DNA from: Platynereis dumerilii
Taxonomy: Eukaryota > Annelida > Polychaeta > Phyllodocida > Nereididae
Length of the DNA stretch: 64,000 bases
Reading direction: 5' to 3'
Assembly (NCBI GenBank): GCA_026936325.1
Contig: JAPTHN010000011.1
Coordinates: 31,226,501-31,290,500, forward strand
Part shown: positions 12,374 to 24,559 of the stretch, in pieces
Position numbering within the stretch: position 1 is the first letter of the stretch
Layout of the letters: each line of letters starts with the position of its first letter
The notes under the pieces: generated by a model
The model's database searches: none
What the model was told of the DNA's origin: nothing
The model's input: only the letters and a program-made list of their open reading frames with translations
Translations under genes and position numbers: made by a program

Positions 12374-14806
12374 CCTTTGACCGGCCCGCATGGTCGACCG
12401 TTGATGGAGGTTCGCTAAAACGAAAGGAGAAACTGTTGGATGGACTTGGGTAAGTGTTAAGAATGAAAATGAAATTTTTTTTTCAAGTTAATAAGTAATT
12501 CTATTTTTAATGAACTTATTTTTTCATTGCCCATATAATGAAATGTTTATGATATATGGTAACATAATTTATCATTGTTTAATATAATTTCAATGAAGTT
12601 GGTTGGGTTAACATTTGCTTTATTGTATTTTTTTTTCCAGCTTCAGCTATGTATTTTCTCGGAAAAATACAAGCGGAGACACCACGTACTGGCGATGCAG
12701 TGTTAGAAATAAGAACCGGGTTTGTCCTCCAACTGCCATTCAGAGAAAAGACATCTTTACCAGCGGGCGGAATGATCACAATCATGAAAAACTTGATGGG
12801 CTGGATGTAAAAGTGAAAGTGACTGCAAAAGCAAAGAAAGTTGCCAGAGAGAATGTAAGTGAATGATTAGAGAATAACTGAGAGATTGTGAATTTATTAA
12901 TTAAAAGACAAAGTCAAGACTGATTGAATATCATTTACATTTATCAAAATTGCATTAAATATTACACAGCAACTTATTATGTCAGTAAACAAAAGATTTT
13001 CAGAATCAAACTATGTTGTAGTGACAGTTTGCTTATTAATAACGATTAATTAAATATCACACTGTAAATTAAAATGACACAAAACTTATTCAATGATACT
13101 GGTTGAAGCTAATCAAAAAATTATTATTTCAGATTCACAGGTCAGCTGGGACCATCGTCAAGGAGCTGATTGATGACAGCAACGCCAAAGCCAATCTTCC
13201 TCCGTTGAATTGTACAACCAGTGCTGCAAACAAAGCAAGAGAGGACCTGAGACCCAAACACCCAAAAGATCTCGACTTTGTGGTAAATATGAGTGATTTT
13301 AGAATAAAACGTTTACTGAAGATAGAAAAAACACTACACTGGTACATATTGATAATGTTACATAATGATATCGGCTATTCATTAAAATAATGACATGTTT
13401 ATTTTCTTCCAGCTGAATGAATCACACCTACCTGACAACTTCCTGGTTTCAGATCTGAGAGTCGACCGCAATCGACACGTCATCCTTGCTACAGAAGAAC
13501 AGCTCCGGTGTTTGGCTCAGGCCAAGACCTTGTAAGCAAATGAAAAGATTTTCATATTATATTATATATTTTCATCGTTGCTCGGGGTAAAATGTATTTA
13601 ATTAAAACCATTTAACAGATAAAAACAGAAGTAAAAAGTTTAGAGCTCATACCCTACTGCAATTTAACAAAAGTGGTTAAGAAATTATTGTTTCATAATA
13701 TTATTTAGAGTTTCATAATATTCTTTTTATTCACAGGTATCTGGATGGAACATTCAAGGCCGCCAAAGCTCCGTTCACACAGCTGTATTCAATACACAAA
13801 TTCCTAACCTGCGATGGGAAGAAGAAACAAGTTCCCTGTGTTTTCATCTTGATGTCTGGGAAACGTGCAAGGGATTACAAGTAAGTTTATCATGTTTATC
13901 ATTTAAGATATATATATACATGTTTTTATATATTATGTTATAGGCCTAAATTGATGATCTTACCTTTTCAAAAATTGAAATAATCAAACAAATCCTGAAC
14001 CTCTTAGCAAAAACCTTGAAAAGAATGAACCAACCCCTTAAAGATACAAACTTGCTGTGAAATTGACAATCACAAGATACTTACTTGCTGTGAAATTAAC
14101 AATACTAGACAATGTCAACACACAATAACAAAATTCATTCTATTTTCAGAGAAGTATTCCGGACCGTTCATGACGCCCTCCTTCAAAGAAAGCTGCAGAT
14201 ACGCTTACAGACGGCAGTGATGGACTTTGAGTCCGCCGTATGGAAAGCCATCCGTAGTGTCTTTGCTCACGCTAAGACATGCGGATGTGCTTTCCATTGG
14301 GGACAGGCCGGTGAGAAACACGTAAGTATTTTGAATTTAATCTAAAAGACAAAAATGATTACCAGTATGCTTAATAATAAATCACTACTAAAGATTCCAT
14401 AAATAGATAAAGAAAATATTACAAGGAATCTGTTGAAAATGTAATTTTAAACCTTAAATTGTGATCACTTGTGTTGTAATTTTTTATAATTTGGTGTTTG
14501 CTATTTTGCAGGTGGGCGCTCTCGGCCTTAAGAAAAAACGCAAGGAAGACCCAGGCACGAAGGATGTAATTCGAAGATTGTTGGCCCTACAGTACCTGCC
14601 TTCGGAGCACATCGAGCTTGTATTCCGAAGAATCAAAGAGCAAACCAAGGTCACCCAGGCTTTCGCCCAGCTTTTCGATTACATCGAGGACACCTGGGTG
14701 ACCAGTCGGACCTTCCCACCCCGCGACTGGTCCTGCTTCGGCAGGACCATTAGGACCAACAATGACGTCGAGGGGTGGCACACGTTGCTCAATAAACGAT
14801 GCCGAG
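12374..14806 (+). CDS. FLYWCH zinc-finger / MULE-type transposase-like protein, 7 exons
   Basis: Exons I can chain with consistent phase and GT-AG sites: (5' limit unknown) to 12449, 12641-12854, 13133-13282, 13413-13531, 13737-13880, 14150-14321, 14512-14806. They encode about 370 open residues. The start reads LLDGLGFSYVFSRK then YWRC, a downstream Cys and HNH, which fits a FLYWCH zinc finger. Later exons carry LDGTF (first acidic residue), AVMDFES (second), CGCAFHW, and RTNNDVEGWH (likely third), the layout of a MULE DDE domain. No in-frame stop lies inside the chain. The true start and the last exon(s) after 14806 were not found. Such genes are common as transposase-derived multicopy genes in invertebrates. 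Activity and expression are unknown. It lies within element D and is transcribed opposite to D's inferred orientation. Confidence 0.75.
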
Positions 14807-14835
14807 GTAATTATAATAATTAATATTTTTATCAG

Positions 14836-14975
14836 GGCTTTGGAGTCTGAGTCGGGAGTCGGAGTCGTGGAGTCGGATGTTTTTGGGTGGAGTCGGAGTC
14901 GGAGTCGAACTTTGATTTTCAGGTGGAGTCGGAGTCGGAGTCGAAAATTAAAGTGGTGACTCCTGACTCCTAAAA
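14836..14975. repeat. GGAGTC simple array
   Basis: Repeats of GGAGTCGGAGTC broken by short spacers, ending with the inverted form GACTCCTGACTCC at about 14958-14970. It lies in the intron or flank just after the last recognised MULE exon. No gene is supported here. Confidence 0.85.
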
Positions 14976-15227
14976 ATAATTAATATAATTAACAAAAACA
15001 CAGTTTCAAAAATGTGAAATGAAACCAAAAGTTTACATAAAACTTCCTACGCAAGTATTCATGTATAAAATCCTATGAAAACTTTGTAGAATGACTTTTT
15101 GTTCTCTGTTAATCATGTAATATTAATGTACAAAAATGTGAGTTCCTCCGCCAGCCAGACCACTCATGGGTTTCAGTGGACTGATCCACCACCCTGAGTG
15201 GGTTTTATTATAATACTCAGGTTGTTC

Positions 15228-15345
15228 TGCATGATAAGTGATTCAAAGCAGCACTAGCAGCGTGATATGCAGCATGAGGAATGGCTTTCAGAACGCCCTT
15301 GTCCGAACTTGGATGGCACACAAATTAACATGTTGATTATTAATT
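15228..15345. repeat. Direct repeat of about 120 bp, copy 1 (copy 2 at 15925-16050)
   Basis: Both copies contain CTGCATGATAAGTGATT, AAAGCAGCACTAGCAGCG, GCATGAGGAATGGCTTTCAG and CTTGTCCGAACTTGGATGGC. They are about 700 bp apart in direct orientation and flank the second copy of the 12045 repeat. This suggests a local tandem duplication or two insertions of one family. Confidence 0.8.
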
Positions 15346-15424
15346 TTCAAATGTGACAGCCTGGTATACTGAATCTGCATATATGGTGAGCAATAAACAA
15401 ATTGAATTGAATTGAATTGAATTG
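15340..15424 (+). mobile_element. Truncated retroposon 3' tail with (GAATT)n
   Basis: AATAAACAAATTGAATTGAA-type tail: a polyadenylation-like word followed by 5-bp repeats, typical of 3' ends of truncated non-LTR elements. Only the tail is recognisable, so the family is not assigned. Confidence 0.45.
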
Positions 15425-15427
15425 CAT

Positions 15428-15642
15428 GACCATATCATTTTGTGATAAAATATCACTGTGACAGCCAAAATGTTTAAATGATGCTATCAACAGATGACGT
15501 CGTCCTATCGCCTGAGACACCCAGATTTTGAGAAGGACGACCAAGATTTGCCAGGATTTTACAATAAAATGACAAGCTGGGCTCCCTGCATGTGGTGAAG
15601 TACGCCCAAAATCTGGCAACAAATCTGGGACCCTGCTTAAAA
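15428..15642. repeat. Dispersed repeat, copy 2 (partner at 12045-12373)
   Basis: Direct copy of the 12045 repeat without its central insertion. It contains an extra inverted word pair around AAGGACGACCAAGATTTGCC. Following sequence to about 15925 holds a short open frame (15667-15858) after a splice-acceptor-like TTTTCAG. It could be a further MULE-gene exon, but the residues do not resemble the family, so I do not call it. Confidence 0.7.
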
Positions 15643-16214
15643 TCATCATTTAAGCCGTGATTTAAATTGCCTATCGTTTTTACTTTCTTTTCAGCAAGAC
15701 AGCAGCAGAACTCGATGGTAAAGCCGGATGACATGCATGCGTATGTGCAAGCAGGTTTAAAACCGATGTATAACGCTAACTACAACATATTGCACTTGAC
15801 ATTTTCATGGTATGTCAAAACAAAATTACATGAAGGCTTTAATCTTTTAAGTAAATGAAATAAATTATTTTTAAAGTACTGTACTGATCAGTTAGAGACA
15901 AATGAAAATTACTTGTGTGTTATACTGAGGTTGTGCTGCATGATAAGTGATTTAAAGCAGCACTAGCAGCGTTATATGCAGCATGAGGAATGGCTTTCAG
16001 AGCGCCCTTGTCCGAACTTGGATGGCACACAAATTAACATGTTGATTATTCATTTTTACCCCGCTGGCTATGTAATAGCCTACGGGGTACTGCAGTCCTC
16101 AATGCCTCAATGTGCTGGGGATTTCGTCAAGCATAACTCACTTTGTGTTGCTCATATTTCGTTCAAATTTTGCCTGTTATCTTATATTGTCATGCAGATG
16201 GGAATGACAAGTCC

Positions 16215-16806
16215 GTGCGTCCGTACGGACACGTGGACGTACGGACACACGGACGGACACACGGGCAGAAGGATGGACGCACGGACGGATGGACGGACGT
16301 ACGGACACACGGACGTACGGACACACGGACACACGGACGGACGGACACACCGACGTACGGACACATGGACGTACGGACACACGGACGGACGTACGGACAC
16401 ACGGACAGAAGGATGGACGCATGGACGGACGGACACACGGACGGACGGACACACGTACGTACGGACACACGGACGTACGGACACACGGACGGACGGATGG
16501 ACGTACGGACGGACACATGTACGGACACAAGGCCACACGTACGGACATACGGACGCACGGACGGACGGCCGGACACACGGACGGACACATGGACGGACGG
16601 ACGGACACACGGGCACACGAACGGACACATGGACGGACGGACACACAGACGGACACACGGACGGACGGACGGACGGACACATGGATGCACGGACACATGG
16701 ACACACGGACGGACTCACGGACGGGCGGACGGACACACGGACGGGCGGACACACGGACGGACGGACACACGGACGGACGGACACACGGACACACGGACGG
16801 ACACAT
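16215..16806. repeat. GGACGGACACAC minisatellite, about 590 bp
   Basis: Dense 4- to 8-bp units (GGAC, ACAC, GTAC) in irregular order. The composition keeps up to six frames open for 170-300 codons on both strands, with peptides such as RTDGRTDT or SVRPSVCP. The openness is a composition effect and I do not treat these as genes. Strand asymmetry is strong: the plus strand is almost free of T. Confidence 0.92.
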
Positions 16807-17209
16807 GTATCCGAATGGTCTCAATGGCTTCACATAGAGCCAGCGGGGTTTACGTGCTTGCACGGTATTTTTCAGTAGAATTTCACTGGTCCAAAGCCTT
16901 TTTCAGGTGGTCAGGATGACCGAACTGTTTGTCAAAACTAGTGAAAATTATCTAAAAATAATTAATTGCACTTTCTGTGATAATTTTATTGCATTACTTG
17001 ATATCTTGATAAACAATACATTTTCTATCAATTGCAATTGTGCTGCCTTATAGTATAGTTCATAAAATTAGTTGAAGGCAAGTTCATACATTTAATTAAC
17101 AATCATGCATCTTTCACTGTTTCAGGTGGAGAGTAAAAATAACATTAATGGATATGCTGCCTTCAAGCATCGATTCCCCCTTTGCATCTTGAAGACCAGT
17201 ACAAGGTAA

Positions 17210-18250
17210 ATCTTGCAAAAATTGATAACAGTAAATTCGGCAAAAAAATGCGGAAAAATGTTTTTTTTTTTAATGCTCCATGATTCCGTCAATTTTGGAG
17301 TTACACTGTGGAATTTTGCATTTAGGTGTCTAAGTTATACCTTTTTAAATGACTAAACTCATTTGGAGGGCCTATCTTGTGACATTTTCATAAAAACCAA
17401 AAAACTGGGAAAAATGAGGATTTATGATGTATTTCTCAAATTTTGGTTTCTCAAAAATTAATGGTAAACAATAAACAATAAATTGGTAAACTTCAACAAA
17501 TATTTACACTAAATTGGTAAACTTCAACAAATATATACTTAATCATTTTGGGAAGTTATTTATAGGCCTCTGTCTCTGTTCGAGACTGACAAGTGGCAGC
17601 AGAATGCTGAAAGTCCCCGGAAAATCGAATTGGGTCAACATCAATTCGATCTGTGTTGGACAGATCACAAGATCAGGTCGCACAACAGCTGTCCATATTA
17701 CTACGCCAAACTACTTTCACAAAGCATGGTTGCTGGCAAAGATCCAGTACACTGCTTTACATGAAAATGTTTGGAAATCATCAGACAAAAGAAAGTTTTG
17801 AAACTTTTGCCTGTGAAAGGGATGATTTTACTCATCAGAAGATTGATGGTAACCTATTCAATCTACTTATGCCATTTAGCGCAAGGTAAATTGCAGTCAG
17901 AAAAGGGTCCAAAAAGAATGCTCTCTCACTTATTCGCAAATATCAAAAATACTCATTTGTATTGATTCTGTTACTTTATGGAGATTTATTAAGTAGGACA
18001 ACAATATAATTTACAATTTTACAGAAGCTGTGTTACACTCAACGAAATTTCTTGTCTGGTTTTATTTCAATATATTTGAAACAATCACTGAATCAGGTTC
18101 TTGATGTTTCTTGACTCTGTCAGACTTTTCAGAATTTGATGTTTTTGTGGCATTTACTCTGGCAATATATGCATGTCAAGTAGCATTGTCATTTCCTTGA
18201 TTACAAAAGCACAGGCAGTCGCCTGGACTGACTTTAAGTCTGTTTAAAAT
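17210..18250. other. No gene recognised; one short tandem duplication
   Basis: Contains a duplicated phrase AATTGGTAAACTTCAACAAA at about 17480-17535 and three overlapping short open frames (17514-17965) with no recognisable motif. A possible small exon at 17127-17206 (after TTTCAG, before GTAAAT) cannot be connected to the MULE gene with confidence. Confidence 0.5.
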
Positions 18251-18254
18251 TATC

Positions 18255-18385
18255 GCAGTGGCTATACGCACCGCCGGGCGGTGCGTATAGATGCGTCACG
18301 CTATTCGCCCCTCCCAGCCATAGGCATTTACACCTAGATCTGTGCTCCCAGCTGTGTGTTTAGCATCCAGGCTATACGCACCGCC
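18255..18385. repeat. GC-rich palindromic repeat cluster
   Basis: A perfect hairpin CTATACGCACCGCC/GGCGGTGCGTATAG lies at about 18259-18290. It is followed by CTATTCGCCCCTCCCAGCC and a second CTATACGCACCGCCGGCCG. It belongs to the same family as 11355-11700 and 18955-19215. Confidence 0.75.
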
Positions 18386-18954
18386 GGCCGCTAGGTGGCG
18401 CCGCTATATTGTTGATAACAGAGCCCTTGTCATGCTTGTGGAGTCAATCTGTCATTGCCTATTCAAGTCTATTGTCCAGGCAAATTAGACTATCAAGTGA
18501 TTGTGAATTGCACTTAGGCCTAATCATGCAAATTGGGAACTTCCATGCACTTCTCTACTTTGTAGTTAAAGTTTGAATGTTCAGGCTACTCACATCATCA
18601 ACTGAATATTTAATTTTGCTAAAATAAATTGAAAACAGAATTTTAATCAAATGTTTATGAATTTTCTTGTTTGTGATTGCATGGTTTCACCATTTTCAAA
18701 TGTTTGTCCAATTAGCTTTGATCTTTGTCACTTCAAAGTTAAAAATATAGGCCTAAAAGAAAGAAAAACCTTTCTGATGATTGGTTTGATGTTAAACTTC
18801 AAGAGATTTATAGTGAATAAAATGTATTCTGGTTGACGTTTTTTCTGTGAAATACCAGTTACAGATAAAGTTTTTGAGATAACATTTTCAGAAATATTTT
18901 AGTTCAGACATTGTCCACCAGGTGCGCTGTCGCATATATGCAGGAATGTAGCTT

Positions 18955-19215
18955 GGGTTGCTGACTCCTGCAGTGCCTTGAATGCAATCAGCTCGGCTGT
19001 GCAGTGTGCTTGGCTGTGCGTACAGCCCTGTCAGTCTATGCACAGCTCCCGGCTGTGCGAATAGACAGCTCCTATACGCACCTCCCAGCTGTGCAGACAG
19101 CATGGAGGTGCGAATAGACTCTTCCAGTCTATTTGCCCCTCCGGCCGGCTGTGCGCATAGACTGGAAGAGTCTATTCACACAGCCGGGAGGTGCAAATAG
19201 CCTCGGTCTAAAATT
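18955..19215. repeat. GC-rich palindromic repeat cluster (multiple copies)
   Basis: At least six short copies of GCTGTGCGNATAGAC or its complement, including GTGCGAATAGACTCTTCCAG and its inverse CTGGAAGAGTCTATTC. It ends with GGAGGTGCAAATAGCCTCGG. These arrays can form alternative hairpins. No coding function is seen. Confidence 0.75.
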
Positions 19216-19399
19216 ATACTGAATATCCTTTGACTAATACAGGGGTGGGCCTGTGACAAAAGGCATTACCTACATGTTGCATTATCTTTTTCAAAAACAT
19301 TTTTTGTGAATTTCTTGTATTTTTCCTACTATCCAAAATTATGCTTTTAAAACATGAATCCAGTAAGTACTAAGTATTGATGACTATTATACATGGGTA

Positions 19400-22300
19400 C
19401 AGAGTCCGCGAAATGTGCCGGTTTGCCGGTCAAAACCGGCAAAATTAGCCTCTGACCGGCAGAAATAAAGTGATTACCTGCCCAAATGTCCGACAGGACT
19501 GTTGCAGAGTCAATGAGCTAATACAGCAATCAATGCAATTAGTGTAGGCCTTCTGAATCTCCAGTCCAATTGACAACACCAATGACACACATTGCTGACA
19601 GAAGTGTCAAACGGATTGCAATTAAACATTGTAAGAAGTGTCAATACTTCAGCATTGCAATTAGCATTGTTCATGTCTAAGAGTTCAATACTAGATTTTA
19701 GGCCCTGAAAGCTGCAATGGTTAGCCATGTTAGCAGGGGTCCTGATGGATTTTCTGTATTTCATTGCAGTGAACTACACCAAAAATACAGCTCGGGATCA
19801 ATTCTATTCATGTCAAATATAAGCATTATGAACTTAACCTTTTCTGGTTAAACCAGGGAGATGTTAGGAAGGAGGAATAACTGTAATTTGAGAAGGCCAA
19901 TAAGTCGTAATATACATTAATTGAATCAAAGAATTCCAGGCAAACTTGACACAAATCCTTAATTACCCCCCTCAGATTATTGTACCTTTGATGTACAATG
20001 TGTGTAGCGCTGGAGCCCCAAAAACCCCTATATCTCTTTAAAATCTTTCAGGTGAATTTAAAGTTTAAATCATAATATTGCTCCAGTGTGCTGTTTCAAA
20101 ATAATCATATTTCAAATGACAGTTTGATATTATACTCCAAATGTAATGCAATGCTTCCCAATGCTTTCTGACTCCTGGTTGATGAGTTATTGACCTTTTT
20201 TCTTTTATCTTTAATTCAATGTACAGCAAAAACCTTTTGTTTACTAAAAATGGCACAATAACCATCTTAAAGCCCTGAATTTTATCTTTCAAATGATATC
20301 AAACTCATTTGCGGCCAGGAGCGGCCACTATGGCTATTCACATTTTAAAATATTTTACTTTTTCACAAATAAGCCATACAGAATGGAATATTTGATATCT
20401 GCTAAGTGCTCTTCAGTTGTATATCTTGATAAACGACAAAACTAACCTGTATTGAGCCATGCAATAGTTTCAACATGTCAAATGCAAAGAAATTATCACA
20501 AATTTTTAAGAAAAGTTCAAGAATGGGGCAATAAAGATTAAGAAATTTCGGGGTAATTAGGGTACCAGAGCTACGCACATTGTACCTTTGAAGTACCAAA
20601 GCGATCTCTCCTTCCTAATAGGGGGGGGTGTTATTTTAAAAATTTCAGAAAATCATACCTGTGTGGATGGAATATGAAAATATAGGTCAAAAGAAACCCA
20701 AAGGTACCTCAATTGCATTATTTGGTTTTAAAAACCCATATGGACGGAGGCTTTGAAGATAACGGCTTTTGCGGCGACTGCAAAATTACCCGAAAATGCC
20801 ATATCTCGAGAACCAATGCACATACAGACTTCAAAATAGGCTCAAATTATTCGCAATCCCTAAGTTTATATTCGTCTTTCATAGTAAATATATCCCTATC
20901 TGCCTTATTTTTTAAGATATAGCCAAAAAACCTTGATTTTGTGCAAAACCTTATATTTTCGATTTTTTAGGAACATTATAGGCCTAATTTGAAGAATGTT
21001 AGCTTTAAAAAATTTCTGTTCCACTTGCCCTATCATCCAAAAATTACAATTTCATCCTAAACATTGAAGATTGATGTTGCAGTTTTAGCCAAATCAGTCT
21101 TTCTATGTAACAGTACTTATCTATCTTTGTCTTAGGTGATGCGTGTGTTCTGGTTTTATCCTCGTCAGCTCTATAATGACTTGGGATTTATTTGTCTTCA
21201 GTCATTTCCTCATATTTTAAAGTAAGTGTGTGTTTGGTGAAGAAATGTAGGCCTAATTTTGTTTACCAATTTTCATGTAAGAAATGTAAGGAGTCTCCTA
21301 GGGACAGCACATTTCACTATATTTGTAATATTACTTTTTGGTTTGTTTCTTTTCTTATCGAGAGGACACTGACAGGTTTTGAACTGAAGCAGCATTATCA
21401 AGTTGAAGCTGTGAATGTGTAAGTCTTAAGTATTCAGTGAGACATTTGTGTGGCTTCTTATGGTGGTGATGGATCAGATATTCTGATATACAAAGGTGAT
21501 CTTGAATTTTCAACCTAATATTGGCAAGCAGAAATAGGTAGTTCACGTTCACAAAAAAGGCTTATATATTTATTCCACCTTCAGTAGAAACATGTCACAA
21601 ATTTTAGGAATTGAGAAATTTTGTATTTCTGGCATGTTGTATCTCAAATTTTACAATCTGTCTACAATTCTATACATATGTGTAACATTTTTCTCTTTAC
21701 TGTGCAGCCACATCCACTTTTAAGTGTAGCCATTTTTCAAACAGACTTGATTTGACAAAATAAATAACCTTACCTGACAAATATAATTTTTTTTTAATTT
21801 TTAGCTTTTGCTATTTTACAGAGATTGTTAACATCTTTATTTTTCAACAATGCATACTTCTCCAACTCAGCTTGGGCATCAGACCACTCAGAGACCAAAT
21901 TGTGCATCTTCCTTGTTCAACAAAATAACTGATTTAGCATTAAATGTGTGCTTCCCTGGCTGTGTTCTTGCTGGTTACTGCCTCTCTGTCCAGTTAATCA
22001 TTGATGGAGAGCACAGACCTTTCAGCATCAAGGTCCTTTTTCATTATATCTTCAGACATAGTTTCCTTTAACCCAATGACATATTCTCTTTCAGTAGGAG
22101 AAAGCCTACGGTTAGAGTATTGAGAGCTTGGATAACTCTAGAATCTTGACTTGCACGGCTCCCTTGTTAGAGAAGAAAGATTCTCAACATCCCAGTTTCA
22201 TACCTGAAATTGTTTCTGAACAAGAAATTGATTGACTGTTCTCCTTAAGTAGTACTTCCTGGTCATCTTTTGTCACATGTTGTCTGTGTAACTTTTGCTT

Positions 22301-23994
22301 TTCTGTTAACTGTTCATTGATCAAAAGTCAGTTGGTTCAACGAGATAAAGAGTGCTAAAAACAAAGTGCTCAGTCACAAGATGCTGGAGAATTCAATGTC
22401 ACTCAAGGCATTCACCACAGAATTAAGAAAGGGGTGTTGGAGAAAGAACTGTATTTTTTAAGAAGTCCCTGACTCCCTGGGATTGGCACAAGGTCACTTG
22501 GCAGAGGTAGATGTTTCAGCTTATTCTTTCTCTCCTCAGACAGAGAAACAGCTATATGCAAACCCAAACTTTGAGGGTATGGACCAATATTCCCGATAAA
22601 AATGTTGTGCATAAAGATGTCAGGCACAGTCAATACATTGTAAATTGTTTTGTTCAGTCATACTACTTTTAAAAATGATTAGATCCTGTCTCATCTTCTT
22701 GTTTCTCTTCTTGAAAAATCCTCGATTTTCTTCTTATCTTATAATAATTAATATATCATTACTGCAAGATGAGCATAGGAAACAAATTAATGTGATTAAC
22801 AATCAATTTGAGAGTTACTTTTCCATCAGGGACGTCATTTTCCAGTAGGGCCTATTAGACTTTTAGTATTAATAGAGTCATTATTTATGCTATACTCTTC
22901 AAGTTTATTTCATGCCATTACTGGCATTACTGCTGTCTCATGTGTGAAATAGAATTATTGTGGTGCTGTGAATGTCACTTGCTTTATAAGCTTGTCAAAT
23001 ATCTTGTCAGTGAACATCAAGACTTTTAAGATAGCTCCACACAGAGTACCATGCAGTTATATGAAACTAAATATTAATGTTATTGTCATAAGTAAATCAA
23101 GGATCTTGCTGATAAAATCAATTAAGGCATAATCTATGCACGGTATACAACAACTTGGTATAGTATGATTCAGTAATTAATAATATGGAATAGAACTGTC
23201 AAATGCATATATATATTAAATGTAAACATAGATTGAGCAATTTTTGCAATTATTTAGGCTCTAACACTACACACACAGTCTGCAACGCGAGTTTACGCTT
23301 GTATACTGCCGGAAAAGAGCGAATAAAACAGTTTTTGTCCTATAACAAAAAAAGTATTGCACTTAGGCCTATAGTTACTATGAAACACTGATACAAAAGT
23401 GAGGATTCCGGTCAATTTGAGCCTATTCACAAGTCTCTAAGACCAATAGTTCTCGAGATATGATTTTTTTGGGGTAGTTTTCGTCATTATTTCTTTGCGT
23501 CAACCTTCAAAGGCTCCGTCCATATGGGTTTTCGGCTTATATTGACAAACGGGGGCAACCGTGTTGCCTAACTAGGTCCAGGTCACACAAAAAATGCCAC
23601 ACAGAAACATTTTGGAATTATCACCCCCCCCTATTCCTAACATCTCCCTGGTTAAACAATAGCAACTGAATTATGTTCAGGACAAGGATTTCTTGAAATC
23701 TTATATAATGACAGGTTTATTACCCTAACAGATTTTATTGACTGATTTATTGATTAGAATATATGTAATTTACAATATATGCAATACGAGCTAATACGGT
23801 ACATTTAAGGGTCAATAGGTTCTGTTGACATTGGGAGGGATTTGGAGTAACTCCATATTTTTGAAGGTAGACCAACTACAGGAATCAGGTTGAAAGTGAA
23901 ATTTCGGGCAGATAAGATTGCATTCGGGCAGGTAGAATTCAGAATCTACCTGCCCGAATGTCCTGTGTGTCAAAGGTACTTTTCGCGGACTCTG
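19400..23994. mobile_element. hAT-type DNA transposon, 4.6 kb, non-autonomous
   Basis: Terminal inverted repeats CAGAGTCCGCGAAA at 19400-19413 and 23981-23994. Flanking 8-bp duplications are CATGGGTA (19392-19399) and CATGGATA (23995-24002), one mismatch. Subterminal GGGCAGGTA-type words occur near both ends (about 19478-19500 and 23925-23968). The CAG-type TIR and 8-bp duplication fit the hAT superfamily. No transposase frame was recognised. Much of the interior is another nested foldback element (19846-23657). Confidence 0.7.
19846..23657. mobile_element. Foldback element nested in the hAT, with its own insertion
   Basis: Inverted ends share AACCAGGGAGATGTTAGG (left about 19850-19868, right about 23636-23657). 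Inner arms are also inverted: CCATATGGACGGAGGCTTTG near 20738-20757 pairs with the complement near 23506-23532, and TCTCGAGAACCAATG near 20804 pairs near 23445. A further 755-bp insertion (19864-20618) with inverted 11-bp ends TTAGGAAGGAG/CTCCTTCCTAA splits the left arm. The centre (20950-23300) has no recognisable gene. Confidence 0.6.
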
Positions 23995-24388
23995 CATGGA
24001 TATCACTATCACCCACTCCATATAATACCAAAACGGCAGGCTTTGAATCTCCGGATTTTTGTTTTTATTCAGATAATTTGATTTAATTAACATTTCTTTT
24101 TCTTGCAGTGAGCAGACTTTTGTTTGGAGTTAAAGGACTAAAACACAGATATATGCCTTTCACAGAAACATGTACAGCTGTAGCAATTGCTTCAAGATGG
24201 AATGTTTTTGACCTTTAGGATTCTTCTTTGGGTGCTCCCAGACGGAAAGAGTTGACAGAGCTCTCTGGGTGAGTTAAAAGGTTTGTGTTGAGAACTTAAT
24301 TCATTAGATTTTCAGATATTCTTGGTATATATCATGTATTTCCCATAGCTAATTGTAGTGCTAATAATAAGGTATATATACTCCTGTG

Positions 24389-24555
24389 AGGCCTGATTTT
24401 TAGCTTCTTGGATCTTCTGAAAGCCTTTCAAGGTCAGTGGAAGGCGGTAAAAATCTCTCAAAAATAAACTGATTGTTCAGCACCTTTTTTTTCCTGAGTA
24501 GAAAGTCTTTTCGGTCTGTTGATCTGAGAAGCTGAAAATTAAGTACGTTTGGCCT
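24389..24555. mobile_element. Foldback MITE, GGCC...TTTTAGCTTCT type (copy 1)
   Basis: Inverted arms: GGCCTGATTTTTAGCTTCTT on the left and GAGAAGCTGAAAATTAAG followed by TTTGGCC on the right. Closely related to the MITE at 26227-26414 but more diverged. Probable PIF/Harbinger type by analogy with that copy. Confidence 0.6.
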
Positions 24556-24559
24556 TACT

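Noticed and set aside
15976-16919. Frames of up to 300 codons on both strands (RTDGRTDT, SVRPSVCP)
   Set aside because: Composition artefact of the GGAC/ACAC array; several frames are open together and no domain is present.
15667-17206. Possible extra MULE exons at 15694-15760 and 17127-17206
   Set aside because: Splice-like sites exist, but the peptides do not match the family C-terminus and the interval is full of repeats.
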